Positions 25,268-34,245 of a DNA stretch of 47,553 nt are shown here, one piece after another. Where the stretch lies: the NCBI RefSeq assembly GCF_004168625.1, contig NZ_SDWW01000038.1:1-47553 (forward strand). Reading direction: 5' to 3'. Origin of the DNA: Pengzhenrongella frigida. GTDB lineage: Bacteria > Actinomycetota > Actinomycetes > Actinomycetales > Cellulomonadaceae. The notes under the pieces were generated by a model. That model saw only the letters and a program-made list of their open reading frames with translations. It ran no database searches and was not told where the DNA came from. Made by a program: the position numbers and the translations under genes. The number at the start of each line of letters is the position of its first letter. Position 1 is the first letter of the stretch.

Positions 25268-26811
25268 GCGTGCACGCTCTTCGGTGTGGTGATGTGGGCG
25301 CCGACCGCGAGCGCGATCGCCGAGGTGACCACCTGGGCGATCAGCAGGTGCGGGGTGACGAACCCGAGCACGATCGCGATCCCGGTCGGCACCAGCCCGA
25401 GAACCACCGTGTCCGGGCCCCGGGCGAGCACCCCGCCGACGCCGACCGGCAGGGCACCGGCAGCCGTCGACACCAGCGGCCCGGACCAGTCCGGGGAGGG
25501 CCGGTAGGCCGAGCGCACGGCAGCGCCGGCCCACACGGGGGTGGACAGCACCGCGAGCGCGAGCCAGCTGCTCAGGTCCCCCTCGAGCCGCGCGACGGCG
25601 GCGAACGCGGCAATCGACCAGAGCAGCATCACGACGCCCGGCACGACCATGCGGAGCGTGCGCACGCGCGCGGCGGCGAGCGGCAGCAGCCGGTCCAGCA
25701 CCGGTGACATCTCGGCCCGGCGGGCCCCTTCCGCGGTCGCGACCATCGCGACGTAGCCCGACACCACGAACGCGGCCGCGAGCACGCCGGGGACCGCGAT
25801 CTGACGGACCCCCACCACGACGGCGGGCACGCACGCGGCCGCGACCACCTGGACGAGGTGTCGCGGGGACCGGCGCAGCACGGCCAGATCGGCGGCCACG
25901 AGCGCGGTGGCGGCCGAGCTCACCCAGGAGAACCGGGCCACCCGCCGCCGGCGGGTCGGGGCCGCGCCGTCGGTCAGGGCCCGGCCGAGCTCGCGCGAGT
26001 CGAGCGAGACCATCGCGCCGACGGCCTGGCTCGCGACCGAGCCGCTGTCGCGCAGGTCCCGCGCCGGGATGCGCGCCAGCCGCCGGTCGAGGAGCAGGCC
26101 CGCAGCGACGACCACCACGGCGAGCACGACGACGATCACGGGCGCGGGGGTGGGGAGGTCCCCGGGCCGCCAGCCGGAGTACCCACCGACCAGGGCGAGG
26201 ACGGGCACGAGCCCGAGGAGCACGTTGCCGGCCGTGGCGATCCGGCGGCGGACCGCCCCGAACGACTGCCCGACGCCGGCCAGCAGGACGAGCGCGGCCG
26301 CACCGAGACCGCCGACGGCCCCGACCCGGAGCACCCGATCGAGCGTCTCCCCCGACTGCGCGCGCAGGCCGAGGTCGATCAGGACGAGCAGGACCGCGCT
26401 CACCGCACCGGCCACCAGGGGCAGCCGGACCGCGACGGGGCGCAGCAGGCCGCGGCGGTCCACGGGCAGCGACAGCCACCAGGTGGCCTCCGCACCGCCG
26501 ACGCCGACCGGGCCGAGGCGCCCGGCGAGCGAGAGCAGCACACCGACGAACGCGAGCACCGTGAGAGCGGCCAGGCCCGGCAGGCTCAGGTCGGGTCCGG
26601 CGGCAGGCGCGGCGGACGACGGCGGCAGCGCGTCCCGCATCGTGTTGACCACGCCGACGGCCATGCCGATGCCGATCGCGGAGGTGATGAAGGCGTAGTA
26701 GACGTCACCGAGCAGCTCGCCGATCCCCGCACCGCCACGGGTGCGGGCGGTCGCTGCGGTGAACCGGCGGATGTCCCGGCCGGACGGCGTCCGGACGGCC
26801 GACGTCGTCAC
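25264..26811 (-). CDS. ABC exporter membrane subunit (DUF6297-like)
   Basis: 515 residues with about ten to twelve hydrophobic segments, such as YYAFITSAIGIGMAVGVV at 39-56, LAALTVLAFVGVLLSLAG at 81-98 and LVAGAVSAVLLVLIDLGL at about 131-148. Cytoplasmic basic N-terminus. Partner of the ATPase encoded just before it (GTGA overlap). Actinobacterial pairs of this kind are annotated DUF6297; substrate unknown. It sits between recG and rsmD, where most actinobacteria have no transporter, so it is an insertion in a housekeeping block. Confidence 0.82.
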   Translation of the reverse strand: MTTSAVRTPSGRDIRRFTAATARTRGGAGIGELLGDVYYAFITSAIGIGMAVGVVNTMRDALPPSSAAPAAGPDLSLPGLAALTVLAFVGVLLSLAGRLGPVGVGGAEATWWLSLPVDRRGLLRPVAVRLPLVAGAVSAVLLVLIDLGLRAQSGETLDRVLRVGAVGGLGAAALVLLAGVGQSFGAVRRRIATAGNVLLGLVPVLALVGGYSGWRPGDLPTPAPVIVVVLAVVVVAAGLLLDRRLARIPARDLRDSGSVASQAVGAMVSLDSRELGRALTDGAAPTRRRRVARFSWVSSAATALVAADLAVLRRSPRHLVQVVAAACVPAVVVGVRQIAVPGVLAAAFVVSGYVAMVATAEGARRAEMSPVLDRLLPLAAARVRTLRMVVPGVVMLLWSIAAFAAVARLEGDLSSWLALAVLSTPVWAGAAVRSAYRPSPDWSGPLVSTAAGALPVGVGGVLARGPDTVVLGLVPTGIAIVLGFVTPHLLIAQVVTSAIALAVGAHITTPKSVHA

Positions 26812-27503
26812 CGGGGAGGCTCGGCGCGGATCGCGCGGGCGGCGTCGGCCACGCTGAGCCGGCGCGAGACGTCGTCGGCGACCAGGACGGCGCGGTGGGC
26901 CACCGACTCGAGCAGCTCCGGGTCGTGGGTGGCGAGCAGGACGGCCCCGCCGCGGTCGGTCTCGGCCCGCAGCCGCTCGGCCAGCGCTGCGCGCATCCGC
27001 TGGTCGAGGCGCTGCTCGGGTTCGTCGAGCACCAGGAGCTGCCGCGGACGGGCGAACCCCGCGGCGAGCAGCAGGCGGCGGCGTTGGCCGGACGACAGCG
27101 CGACGGGCAGCACGTCGGCGTGGTCGGACAGCCCGAAGTCCTCGAGCAGCTCGTCGGTGAGGTCGTCCGGGTCCCGGACGCCGTGGCCGCGCGCGGTGAG
27201 CAGCAGGTGCTCGGCGACCGTGAGCGCCGGGAAGTACGCGTCGTCGTCGAGCACGCTCGAGACCTGCGCCCGGAAGAGCTCCTCGCGCTCGTCGACGTCA
27301 CGGCCCAGCACCTGCAGCGACCCGCTGACCGGCTCGAGCAGCCCGAGCACCGCCCGCAGCACCGTCGACTTGCCGGAACCGTTGGCACCGACGAGCGCCA
27401 GGGCGCGACCCGCAGCGATCGTGAACGACACGGGGGCGCAGACGGGTTCTCCGCCGTAGCTCAGGACAAGGTCGTCCACGCGGACGACGGGGGTGGCTGA
27501 CAC
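26808..27503 (-). CDS. ABC transporter ATP-binding protein
   Basis: 231 residues. Walker A GANGSGKST at about 39-47, signature LSSGQRRRLLLAAG, Walker B LLVLDEP and switch His in LLATHDPEL. GTG start at 27503, 19 nt after recG. Overlaps the permease gene by 4 nt, so the two form one unit. The Q-loop region and short length fit a simple exporter ATPase. Confidence 0.93.
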   Translation of the reverse strand: MSATPVVRVDDLVLSYGGEPVCAPVSFTIAAGRALALVGANGSGKSTVLRAVLGLLEPVSGSLQVLGRDVDEREELFRAQVSSVLDDDAYFPALTVAEHLLLTARGHGVRDPDDLTDELLEDFGLSDHADVLPVALSSGQRRRLLLAAGFARPRQLLVLDEPEQRLDQRMRAALAERLRAETDRGGAVLLATHDPELLESVAHRAVLVADDVSRRLSVADAARAIRAEPPR

Positions 27504-27522
27504 GCGGTCAGCCTAGGCCGGG

Positions 27523-29811
27523 TCAGGACCGGTCGAGGAACTCCTCGCGCTCGCCGGCGAGCTGCTGCTCGATCGCCGCGCGCAGGGCGGGCGAGTGCTC
27601 CAGGGTCGGATCGGCGTCGACGACAGCCGTGGCCTCGGTCCGGGCCCGCGCGATCAGGTCCGCATCCCGGGTCACCCGCAGCAGCCGCAGGGAGCTCAGC
27701 CCGCCGGACTGGGCAGCGCCGAGCACGTCCCCCTCGCGGCGCAGCTCGAGGTCGACCGCCGCGAGGACGAACCCGTCGGTCGTCTCCTCGAGCGTCCGCA
27801 GCCGCGTGGCGGACGGGCTGCTGCTGCCGCTGTCGACCGCCCCCGTGACGAGCAGGCACAGGCCGGGGGCGCTGCCTCGCCCGACCCGCCCCCGCAGCTG
27901 GTGGAGCTGGGAGATGCCGAACCGGTCGGCGTCGAGCACGACCATGCCGGTCGCCTCGGCCACGTCGACGCCGACCTCGATGACGGTGGTCGCCACGAGC
28001 ACCTGGATCTGCCCCGCGGCGAACTGGGCCATCGTGCGTTCCTTGTCGTCCGCCGACATCCGGCCATGCAGCACGCCGATGTCGACGCCGGCGAGCGCCG
28101 GCAGGCCGCGCAGCTCCTCGACGACCTCGAGCACCGCACGCAGGGGGCGCCGCTCGGCCGTGGTCCCGTCACCCGGGTCGAGGTCGAGCGCGAGCAGGTC
28201 GGCCCCGTCGTCGTCCACCCCGGCCGCGCCGGCCGCCGCGGCCGGGTCGTCCGGATCGATCCGCGGGCACACGACGAAGACCCGGTGGAACGCGTCGACC
28301 TCCTCGCGCACCCGCCGCCAGGTCCGGTCCATCCAGGCGGGGTTGTCGGCCGGCACGACGTGCGTCGTCACCCCGCTGCGCCCCGCGGGGACCTCGGTCA
28401 GCGTCGAGGTCTCGAGGTCCCCGAACACGGTCATCGCGATCGTGCGCGGGATCGGGGTGGCGGTCATCACCAGCAGGTGCGGGACGCGGGTGGCCTTGGC
28501 CCGGAGCGTGTCGCGCTGCTCGACGCCGAACCGGTGCTGCTCGTCGACGACCACGAGGCCGAGGTCGGCGAACTGGACGTTCTCGCTCAGCAGCGCGTGG
28601 GTGCCCACCACGATGCCCGCGCGCCCACCGGCGGCGTCGAGCAGGTTCTCGCGGCGGGCCGCCGCGTTCTGCGACCCGGTGAGCAGCGCGACCCGCGTGC
28701 CCCGGTCGTCCCCCCCGAGGAAGCCCCCCTCGGCGAGCGTGCCGAGCAACGCCCGCAACGTCCGCACGTGCTGCGCGGCGAGCACCTCGGTCGGGGCCAT
28801 CAGCGCCGCCTGCCCGCCCCCGTCGACCACCTGGAGCATGGCCCGCAGTGCGACCACGGTCTTGCCCGAGCCGACCTCGCCCTGCAGCAGCCGCTGCATC
28901 GGGGAGGGTGCCGCCAGCTCGACCGCGAGCTCGGCGCCGACCTCGCGCTGCCCGTTCGTGAGGGTGAACGGCAGCTGGGCGTCGAAGGCGTCGAGGAGCC
29001 CGCCGGCCAGCCGGGGGCGGGCCGTCGCCTCCTGCCCCGCGGCCTCCGCCCGCCGCCGCGCGAGGGCCACCTGGAGCACGAACGCCTCTTCGTACTTCAA
29101 CCGGTTCGTCCCGCGCCGCACCTGGGAGTCGTCGAACGGCTCGTGCACGTCCAGCAGGGCCTGGTGCAGGGTCGGCAGGGACAACCGGGTGCGCAGCGCC
29201 TCGGGGATCGGGTCGGCGACGTCGACCTCGCGCAGCGGGTCGAGCACGGTGCGCACGCAGGTGTGGATGCGCCACGAGGCGATCGCGGCACTGGCGGGGT
29301 AGATCGGGATGGGACGACCGGCCTCGACGAGCGCCTCGGCCTCGTCCTCCACGTCGACCCCGACGATCGTGTAGTCCGGATGGGTCAGCTGCCGGCTGCC
29401 CTGGTAGGCCCCGACGACCCCGGTGAACAGCCCGACCCGCCCGGCCCGGAGCTTGTTCTCGTGCCCGTGCAGCGCCCCCTTGTGCTTCGCGAAGAACGTG
29501 AGGTTCAGGGTGCGTGTGCCGTCCGTGAGGACCGCCTGCAGCATCGCCCCGCCGCGGGTGCGCATCTCCCGGACCGTCACCTGGCGGACCTCGGCCATCA
29601 CGGTGACGTGCTCGCCGATCTCGAGGCTCGACAGGTCCGTGAGCTTGCCCGGCTCGGAGTACCGCCGGGGGTAGTGCCGCAGCAGGTCCCCGGTCGTGTG
29701 CAGCCCCAGCTTGTTCAGCGCCCCGACCGTCCTGGTCCCCAGCACCCGGCTCAGGGGTTCGGTCAGCCGGTCGAGCGGCCCCTCGACGACGTCACCCAGC
29801 TCGACGGTCAT
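27523..29811 (-). CDS. recG: ATP-dependent DNA helicase RecG
   Basis: 762 residues. Remodels stalled replication forks and branched DNA. N-terminal wedge/OB domain at about 20-190 (GLHTTGDLLRHYPRRY), helicase domains with Walker A LLQGEVGSGKTVVALRAM, DEQH box in VVVDEQHRFGVEQR, motif III VMTATPIPRTIAMT, and C-terminal DRFGISQLHQLRGRVGRG. ATG at 29811 preceded by AAGGGAG. Downstream of fakA by 58 nt, as in many Gram-positive bacteria. Confidence 0.97.
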   Translation of the reverse strand: MTVELGDVVEGPLDRLTEPLSRVLGTRTVGALNKLGLHTTGDLLRHYPRRYSEPGKLTDLSSLEIGEHVTVMAEVRQVTVREMRTRGGAMLQAVLTDGTRTLNLTFFAKHKGALHGHENKLRAGRVGLFTGVVGAYQGSRQLTHPDYTIVGVDVEDEAEALVEAGRPIPIYPASAAIASWRIHTCVRTVLDPLREVDVADPIPEALRTRLSLPTLHQALLDVHEPFDDSQVRRGTNRLKYEEAFVLQVALARRRAEAAGQEATARPRLAGGLLDAFDAQLPFTLTNGQREVGAELAVELAAPSPMQRLLQGEVGSGKTVVALRAMLQVVDGGGQAALMAPTEVLAAQHVRTLRALLGTLAEGGFLGGDDRGTRVALLTGSQNAAARRENLLDAAGGRAGIVVGTHALLSENVQFADLGLVVVDEQHRFGVEQRDTLRAKATRVPHLLVMTATPIPRTIAMTVFGDLETSTLTEVPAGRSGVTTHVVPADNPAWMDRTWRRVREEVDAFHRVFVVCPRIDPDDPAAAAGAAGVDDDGADLLALDLDPGDGTTAERRPLRAVLEVVEELRGLPALAGVDIGVLHGRMSADDKERTMAQFAAGQIQVLVATTVIEVGVDVAEATGMVVLDADRFGISQLHQLRGRVGRGSAPGLCLLVTGAVDSGSSSPSATRLRTLEETTDGFVLAAVDLELRREGDVLGAAQSGGLSSLRLLRVTRDADLIARARTEATAVVDADPTLEHSPALRAAIEQQLAGEREEFLDRS

Positions 29812-29869
29812 CGTGCTCCCTTCCCGGCCTCACCGGAGATCATCCCGCTCGTGCTCGCTCGACCCGTGC

Positions 29870-31540
29870 TCACTCGACGGCCATCGCGACGACGGGCTGC
29901 GCCTGACCGGCCTCGAGCACGACGACCTCAAGACCCGGATACGCGCCGGCGAGGTGGTCCAGGAGGGCGTCCATCACGGCGTCGCCCGCCTGCGCGCCGC
30001 GCAGGAGCGTGAGCACCTCTCCGCCCGCGGCGAGCAGCCCGTCGGCCACGCCGCGCGCCGCCGCGTCGTCGGCCACCGCGAGCTCGGCGGAGCGGACGTC
30101 GTCGACCGCGCGCCGGATCGCACCCAGCCGGGCCGCCACGGCGCCGGGCACGCCGTTCTCGTGAACGGCAGTCTCGTGAACAGCAGTCTCATGAACGACC
30201 GAGCGCCCCGTCATGGCCGCCGCCAGCCCGGCCACGACCCGCACGTCGTCGACCGCCTCGACCACGTGCAGCCGGACCGGCTGCCGACCGGCCGACGACG
30301 ACCGGCCGCTCGGCCCGGAGCCGACCGGTGCGGCGGCCGTCAGCGCGGCGGCGAGCGCCGCGGGCGACCCGGGCAGCACCACGACGTGCGCCGCGCCGGT
30401 GTCGACGACGGCCCGCAGCACGCTCGCCGGGCTCGCGGGGGCGCCGGTGAGCACCATCACGACGGCGCCGCTGCGGGCGAGCGTGCGGATGAGCCCCGGC
30501 GCGCACGTGCCCACCACGAGGCCGAGCCGGCCGGCGTCGGGCTGAGCGGAATCGGGCTGACCTGAGTCGAGCTGACCTGAATCGGGCTGACCGGCGACGT
30601 CGCTCGAACCGTGGGAGGTGTGCGGCCCGAGCAGGCGCACCGTGATCTGCCGCTGGGTCCCCAGCGCTCCGGCCGCGACGGCGGCGGCGGGATCGTCGGT
30701 GTGCACGTGCGCCTGCCACACGTCCGGCCCACCCACGACCGCTACGGACTCCCCGAGCGCCTGCAGCCGGCGGCTCAGCTCGGGCCCCAGGTCCCTCGTG
30801 GCCGACTCGACCAGGAACATCACCTCGAACTCGCCGTGCGCGACCGGTCCGGCGACCTCCGATGTCCCGGTGCGCGCGAGGTCGCGGGCGGCGATCGGGA
30901 CCGCACCAGGGGCCGGACGGCCGGTGACGACCACCACGAGGGCCTCGAGCATGACCACGAGCCCCGTGGCACCGGCGTCGACGACCCCGGCCGCGCGCAG
31001 CACGGCCAGCTCGTCGGGGGTACGTCCGAGCGCCTCGCGGGCACCCCGCAGGGCGGCCAGCGCCGTAGCGGCGAGGTCCCCGCCCTCGAGGGCGGTCCCG
31101 CCGGCCGCGCGGGCCGCCGCCGAGGCCGCCGTGAGGATCGTGCCCTCGACCGGGCACGCCACGGCGGTCCGGGCCATGGCCTGCGCCACGTCGAGCGCGT
31201 GGGCGAGAGCGACGGCGTCGGGCTCCCCGTCCTCGAACCCGGCCGCCAGACCGAGCAGGAACTGGCTCGCGATGACGCCCGAGTTGCCCCGCGCCCCGAC
31301 GAGCGCGCCACGCGCGAACGCGGCCATCGCCTGAGCCGCGCTGGCGCCCGCACCGAGGGCGGTGACCTCGTCGGCCCCCTGCGCGACGGTCAGGTACAAG
31401 TTGGTGCCGGTGTCGGAGTCGGCCACGGGGAAGACGTTCAGGGAGTCGATCGGACCGCGAGCGGCCTCGAGCGCGGTCGTCGCGCCCAGGGACCAGGCCC
31501 GGACCGCTGCACCGTCCAGTCGTTCCACCTGCGTCCGCAT
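29870..31540 (-). CDS. fakA: DAK-domain fatty acid kinase (FakA-like)
   Basis: 556 residues. N-terminal DhaL-type kinase domain (about 8-205) with NVFPVADSDTGTNL, the Asp-rich metal/ATP site (usual form PVPDGDTGTN), ARGNSGVIASQFLLG and AGVVDAGATGLVVMLEAL; then a middle domain with HVHTDDP and a C-terminal DegV-like domain. Known: FakA with FakB phosphorylates fatty acids; actinobacterial members lie between rpmB and recG, as here. Two stretches of 15-bp tandem repeats insert DSGQP and VHETA units in linkers. ATG at 31540 after GAGGACGAAGGG; no FakB gene is visible. Confidence 0.9.
   Translation of the reverse strand: MRTQVERLDGAAVRAWSLGATTALEAARGPIDSLNVFPVADSDTGTNLYLTVAQGADEVTALGAGASAAQAMAAFARGALVGARGNSGVIASQFLLGLAAGFEDGEPDAVALAHALDVAQAMARTAVACPVEGTILTAASAAARAAGGTALEGGDLAATALAALRGAREALGRTPDELAVLRAAGVVDAGATGLVVMLEALVVVVTGRPAPGAVPIAARDLARTGTSEVAGPVAHGEFEVMFLVESATRDLGPELSRRLQALGESVAVVGGPDVWQAHVHTDDPAAAVAAGALGTQRQITVRLLGPHTSHGSSDVAGQPDSGQLDSGQPDSAQPDAGRLGLVVGTCAPGLIRTLARSGAVVMVLTGAPASPASVLRAVVDTGAAHVVVLPGSPAALAAALTAAAPVGSGPSGRSSSAGRQPVRLHVVEAVDDVRVVAGLAAAMTGRSVVHETAVHETAVHENGVPGAVAARLGAIRRAVDDVRSAELAVADDAAARGVADGLLAAGGEVLTLLRGAQAGDAVMDALLDHLAGAYPGLEVVVLEAGQAQPVVAMAVE
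30155..30199. repeat. three 15-bp tandem repeats in fakA
   Basis: Units at 30155, 30170 and 30185 follow the pattern nGTCTCnTGAACnnC and encode VHETA-type five-residue repeats in the C-terminal domain linker of FakA. Confidence 0.85.
30539..30598. repeat. four 15-bp tandem repeats in fakA
   Basis: Units at 30539, 30554, 30569 and 30584 share GGCTGACC-GAATC-like sequence and encode DSGQP/DSGQL/DSAQP five-residue repeats in the linker between the middle and C-terminal domains. Confidence 0.85.
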
Positions 31541-31620
31541 CCCTTCGTCCTCGCCTCGGTGCCCTTGCCTCGGTCGCCGTGCTCCGGCCCCGCCCACACG
31601 ATGCCTCATGCCACCGTCAT

Positions 31621-31649
31621 TTGGGTGACACGGCCACATCGGCTAGTCT
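31621..31649 (+). promoter_or_regulatory. candidate promoter of rpmB
   Basis: TTGGGT (31621-31626), 17-bp spacer, TAGTCT (31644-31649). This would start transcription near 31656 and give a leader of about 108 nt before rpmB. Lies in the 223-bp divergent region with fakA. Confidence 0.5.
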
Positions 31650-31763
31650 TGCCAGGTTGTCCGGCCGAGCCGGGCAGTGACGGAGCGACCTTAGGGTGCG
31701 CACCGCAAACCCCGACCATTCCTCGCCGCTCTCGTGCGGCGTGCACGACGATCAGGAGAGACC

Positions 31764-31955
31764 GTGGCTGCCAACTGCGAAGTCTGCGGCAAGGGCCCGA
31801 GCTTCGGGCACAGCATCTCGCACTCGCACGTCCGGACGAAGCGTCGCTGGAACCCGAACATCCAGCGCGTCCGCGCTGTGGTGGCCGGTGCTCCCAAGCG
31901 CCTCTACGTGTGCACCTCGTGCCTCAAGGCCAACAAGGTCGTCCGGCACGTCTGA
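31764..31955 (+). CDS. rpmB: 50S ribosomal protein L28
   Basis: 63 residues. [20 protein letters not shown] with a Cys pair at the N-terminus and a second in [12 protein letters not shown]: the zinc-binding (C+) form. Basic middle [20 protein letters not shown] start at 31764 with AGGAGAG 5 nt upstream; the in-frame upstream ATG lacks support. Divergent from fakA. Confidence 0.97.
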   Translation: MAANCEVCGKGPSFGHSISHSHVRTKRRWNPNIQRVRAVVAGAPKRLYVCTSCLKANKVVRHV

Positions 31956-31977
31956 GCGCGACCGCACCTAGCTGTTT

Positions 31978-32015
31978 CACGAAACCCGCGGGGGTCGACC
32001 CCCGCGGGTTTCGTG
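31978..32015. terminator. perfect 38-bp palindrome, terminator of rpmB
   Basis: The sequence from CACGAAACCCGCGGGGG through CCCCCGCGGGTTTCGTG is fully self-complementary (19 + 19 bp). It lies 22 nt after the rpmB stop and can terminate on either strand. Confidence 0.85.
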
Positions 32016-32071
32016 CATCTGGTGCCAGATTTGTGCTGCGCCACCGGTGTCGCAGATGGCAAGGTTGATGC

Positions 32072-32596
32072 ATGTCTGAAACCCTCGGCGAAGTGACCAT
32101 CCGACCCGCCGAGGTTGCGGATGCACCCGAGATCTCGCGTGTCCACACGGCTTCCTGGCAGGAGGCCTACGCAGGCATCGTCCCGGCCGAGTACCTCGAC
32201 TCGCTGGACCCGAAGAACCGCGAGCCCATGTGGACCGAGCATCTGCGCAACGGTCCGCGCGACGGCGTCCTGACCTGGATCGCCCTCAGCGGTGATCACG
32301 CGCTCGGGTTCGCCTCGCTCGGTCCCTGCCGGGACGAGGACGCCGCCCGCAACGAGCAGGAGATCTACTCGATGTACCTCGACCCCGGCATGTGGGGCAA
32401 GGGCGTCGCACGCGACCTGCTGCGTACCGTCCTCGGCGAGGTCAAGCCCCCGGTACCGGTCTCCCTGTGGGTCCTCGCGGACAGCGAGCGGGGCCGGCAC
32501 TTCTACCGTCGGCACGGCTTCTTCCCCGACGGCACCGAACGGCTGCGCGACGTGGGCGGCCAGGATCTTCTCGAGCTGCGGTACCGCCGGCGCTGA
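32072..32596 (+). CDS. GNAT-family N-acetyltransferase
   Basis: 174 residues, one GNAT domain: VTIRPAEVADAPEISRVHTASWQEAYAGIVP at the N-terminus, IYSMYLDPGMWGKGVARDLL carrying the acetyl-CoA loop (GKGVA), and FYRRHGFFPDG near the C-terminus. The N-terminal HTASWQ..Y.G pattern is common in RimI-like GNATs of unknown substrate. ATG at 32072 is preceded by CAAGGT with 6 nt to the start, possibly a leaderless promoter. Convergent with thiL, 5 bp apart. Confidence 0.92.
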   Translation: MSETLGEVTIRPAEVADAPEISRVHTASWQEAYAGIVPAEYLDSLDPKNREPMWTEHLRNGPRDGVLTWIALSGDHALGFASLGPCRDEDAARNEQEIYSMYLDPGMWGKGVARDLLRTVLGEVKPPVPVSLWVLADSERGRHFYRRHGFFPDGTERLRDVGGQDLLELRYRRR

Positions 32597-32601
32597 CCCG
32601 C

Positions 32602-33609
32602 TCAGCGCGCGAAGTGATCCCAACCGGGTGAGGCCGTGGCCGGGGTGCGCCCGCCGACCAGCACCCCCGGTCCCGCCGAGCCCACCGCCCGCACGCGCCC
32701 CACGGCCCGGAACGGCGCGGGGAGCACGACCCCGGCCGGGAACGTCGCGAGCAGGCCGTGGTCCTCACCGCCGGCGAGCACCCAGTCCTCGGCAAGGGCC
32801 CCGAGGGCGGTCGCCGCGTCCGTGAGCGCGACGAGGTCGGTCGCGAAGCTGACCGCCACCGGATCGAGATCGAGCACGACGCCGCTGGCGCGGGCGACCC
32901 GGCCCGCATCGCGGAGCAGACCGTCGGACAGGTCCAGCATCGACGTCGCCCCCGCCCGCCCGGCCGCGACCCCCGCCGCGAGCGGCGGATCGGGCCGCAG
33001 GTAGGCGCGCACGAGCTCGGGGGCGATCTCGGGGCGACCAGCGGCGAGGAGCGCCAGCCCGGCGGCCGACCAGCCCCGGACCCCGGCGTGCGCGACGACG
33101 TCGCCCTCGCGGGCCCCCGAGCGCAGCACCGGCGCCCGCCCGTCCAGCTCCCCGTGCACCGTGACCGAGACGACGATCAGGTCCCCACCCGACAGGTCGC
33201 CCCCGACGACGCCGACGCCGTGCGGGTCGCACGCTGCGGCGAGCCCTGCCGACAGCCCGGTCACCCAGTCCACCGGCAGGTCCGACGGGGCGACCAGCGT
33301 GACGACGAGCGACGTCGGACGTCCGCCCATCGCGGCGATGTCGGCGAGGTTCTGCATCGCGGCGCGCCAGCCGACGTCGTGCCCCGTGGACCAGTCCCGG
33401 CGGAAGTGGCGCCCCTCGACCAGGACGTCGGTCGAGACGACCATGCGCCCGTCCGGGACCGCGACGACGGCGGCATCGTCCCCGGGCCCGAGCAGGGTCG
33501 CGGCGCCCCGCGGGAGCAGGGGGAAGATCCGGGCGAGCAGCTCGTCCTCGGTCAGGTCCGCGACGGTCAGGCCCGCTGGTGCGGGTGGGGTGGGTTCGGC
33601 GCTGTTCAC
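32602..33609 (-). CDS. thiL: thiamine-monophosphate kinase
   Basis: 335 residues. Phosphorylates thiamine phosphate to thiamine diphosphate. LLGPGDDAAVVAVPDGRMVVSTDVLVEGRHFRR holds the ATP/metal site; further VVGGDLSGGDLIVVSVTVHG, SMLDLSDGLLRDAGRVARAS and LAGGEDHGLLATFP. GTG at 33609; a TACGGT -10-like element 7 nt upstream suggests a leaderless message. The longer frame upstream is Arg-rich and is rejected. Divergent from the DUF3515 gene. Confidence 0.96.
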   Translation of the reverse strand: MNSAEPTPPAPAGLTVADLTEDELLARIFPLLPRGAATLLGPGDDAAVVAVPDGRMVVSTDVLVEGRHFRRDWSTGHDVGWRAAMQNLADIAAMGGRPTSLVVTLVAPSDLPVDWVTGLSAGLAAACDPHGVGVVGGDLSGGDLIVVSVTVHGELDGRAPVLRSGAREGDVVAHAGVRGWSAAGLALLAAGRPEIAPELVRAYLRPDPPLAAGVAAGRAGATSMLDLSDGLLRDAGRVARASGVVLDLDPVAVSFATDLVALTDAATALGALAEDWVLAGGEDHGLLATFPAGVVLPAPFRAVGRVRAVGSAGPGVLVGGRTPATASPGWDHFAR

Positions 33610-33616
33610 GGCCGCA

Positions 33617-33622
33617 ACCGTA
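33617..33622 (-). promoter_or_regulatory. leaderless-type -10 element of thiL
   Basis: TACGGT on the minus strand, 7 nt before GTG at 33609, with no ribosome-binding site between. No clear -35. Confidence 0.45.
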
Positions 33623-33678
33623 CCCACCGGCGAACTGCGCCGGCGCCACGCCTCGCGCGGGCGGCGCCGGGTGCGGGC

Positions 33679-33684
33679 TACCGT
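33679..33684 (+). promoter_or_regulatory. leaderless-type -10 element of the DUF3515 gene
   Basis: TACCGT, exactly 6 nt before the GTG at 33691; no Shine-Dalgarno. Paired back-to-back with the thiL element. Confidence 0.45.
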
Positions 33685-33690
33685 GACACC

Positions 33691-34245
33691 GTGCCCCGCC
33701 CGACCCGCCCGACCCGCCCGACGCCACCGGTCTGCCCGGCACGTCGCACCCGACGGCGTTCGGCGCGCCGGGCCGGCGGCAGCCTCGCCCTGGTGGTCCT
33801 CGCGGCGGGTGCGACGGGTGCGTGCGGCCCCACGGTGCAGGTCGAGGTCGCACCGCACGCGGCCGACCCGCTGTGCGCGAGCGTGGTGCTGGCCCTGCCG
33901 GACGAGCTCGCCACGTATGCACGCCTCGGCACCACGAGCCAGGCCACGACGGCGTGGGGCGATCCGGCCGCGCCGATCGTGCTCCGCTGCGGGGTCGAGC
34001 CGCCCGGCCCGACGACCGACAAGTGCGTGACCGCGACCGATGCGACCGGCGCGAGCGTGGACTGGATCGCGGTCGAGAGCGATGACCCGGACGGCGACTC
34101 CACCTGGACCTTCACCACCTACGGACGCGAGCCGGCCGTCGAGGTCAGCGTCCCGCCCGAGGTCACGAACGAGAACTCGACCAGCTTCCTCGTCGACCTG
34201 GCCCCGGCGGTCACCAAGACCACCCAGCTCCGGGCCTGCGTCTGA
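33691..34245 (+). CDS. DUF3515 secreted/lipoprotein-like protein
   Basis: 184 residues. Arg-rich N-terminus with the twin-arginine-like RRTRRRSARR, hydrophobic segment SLALVVLAAGATGA and a Cys at about 45; the sequence before it (ATGAC) is only a weak lipobox. Extracytoplasmic part contains DPLCASVVLALPDELATYAR, VLRCGVEPPGPTTDKCV and DWIAVE, typical of DUF3515. Known: this family lies beside ddl/thiL in actinobacteria, function unknown. GTG at 33691 chosen because of the -10 element 6 nt upstream. Convergent with ddl. Confidence 0.85.
   Translation: MPRPTRPTRPTPPVCPARRTRRRSARRAGGSLALVVLAAGATGACGPTVQVEVAPHAADPLCASVVLALPDELATYARLGTTSQATTAWGDPAAPIVLRCGVEPPGPTTDKCVTATDATGASVDWIAVESDDPDGDSTWTFTTYGREPAVEVSVPPEVTNENSTSFLVDLAPAVTKTTQLRACV

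Noticed and set aside
31904-32623. Minus-strand open frame over the GNAT gene and rpmB terminator
   Set aside because: It reads through a terminator palindrome and antisense to conserved GNAT motifs; no protein family recognised.
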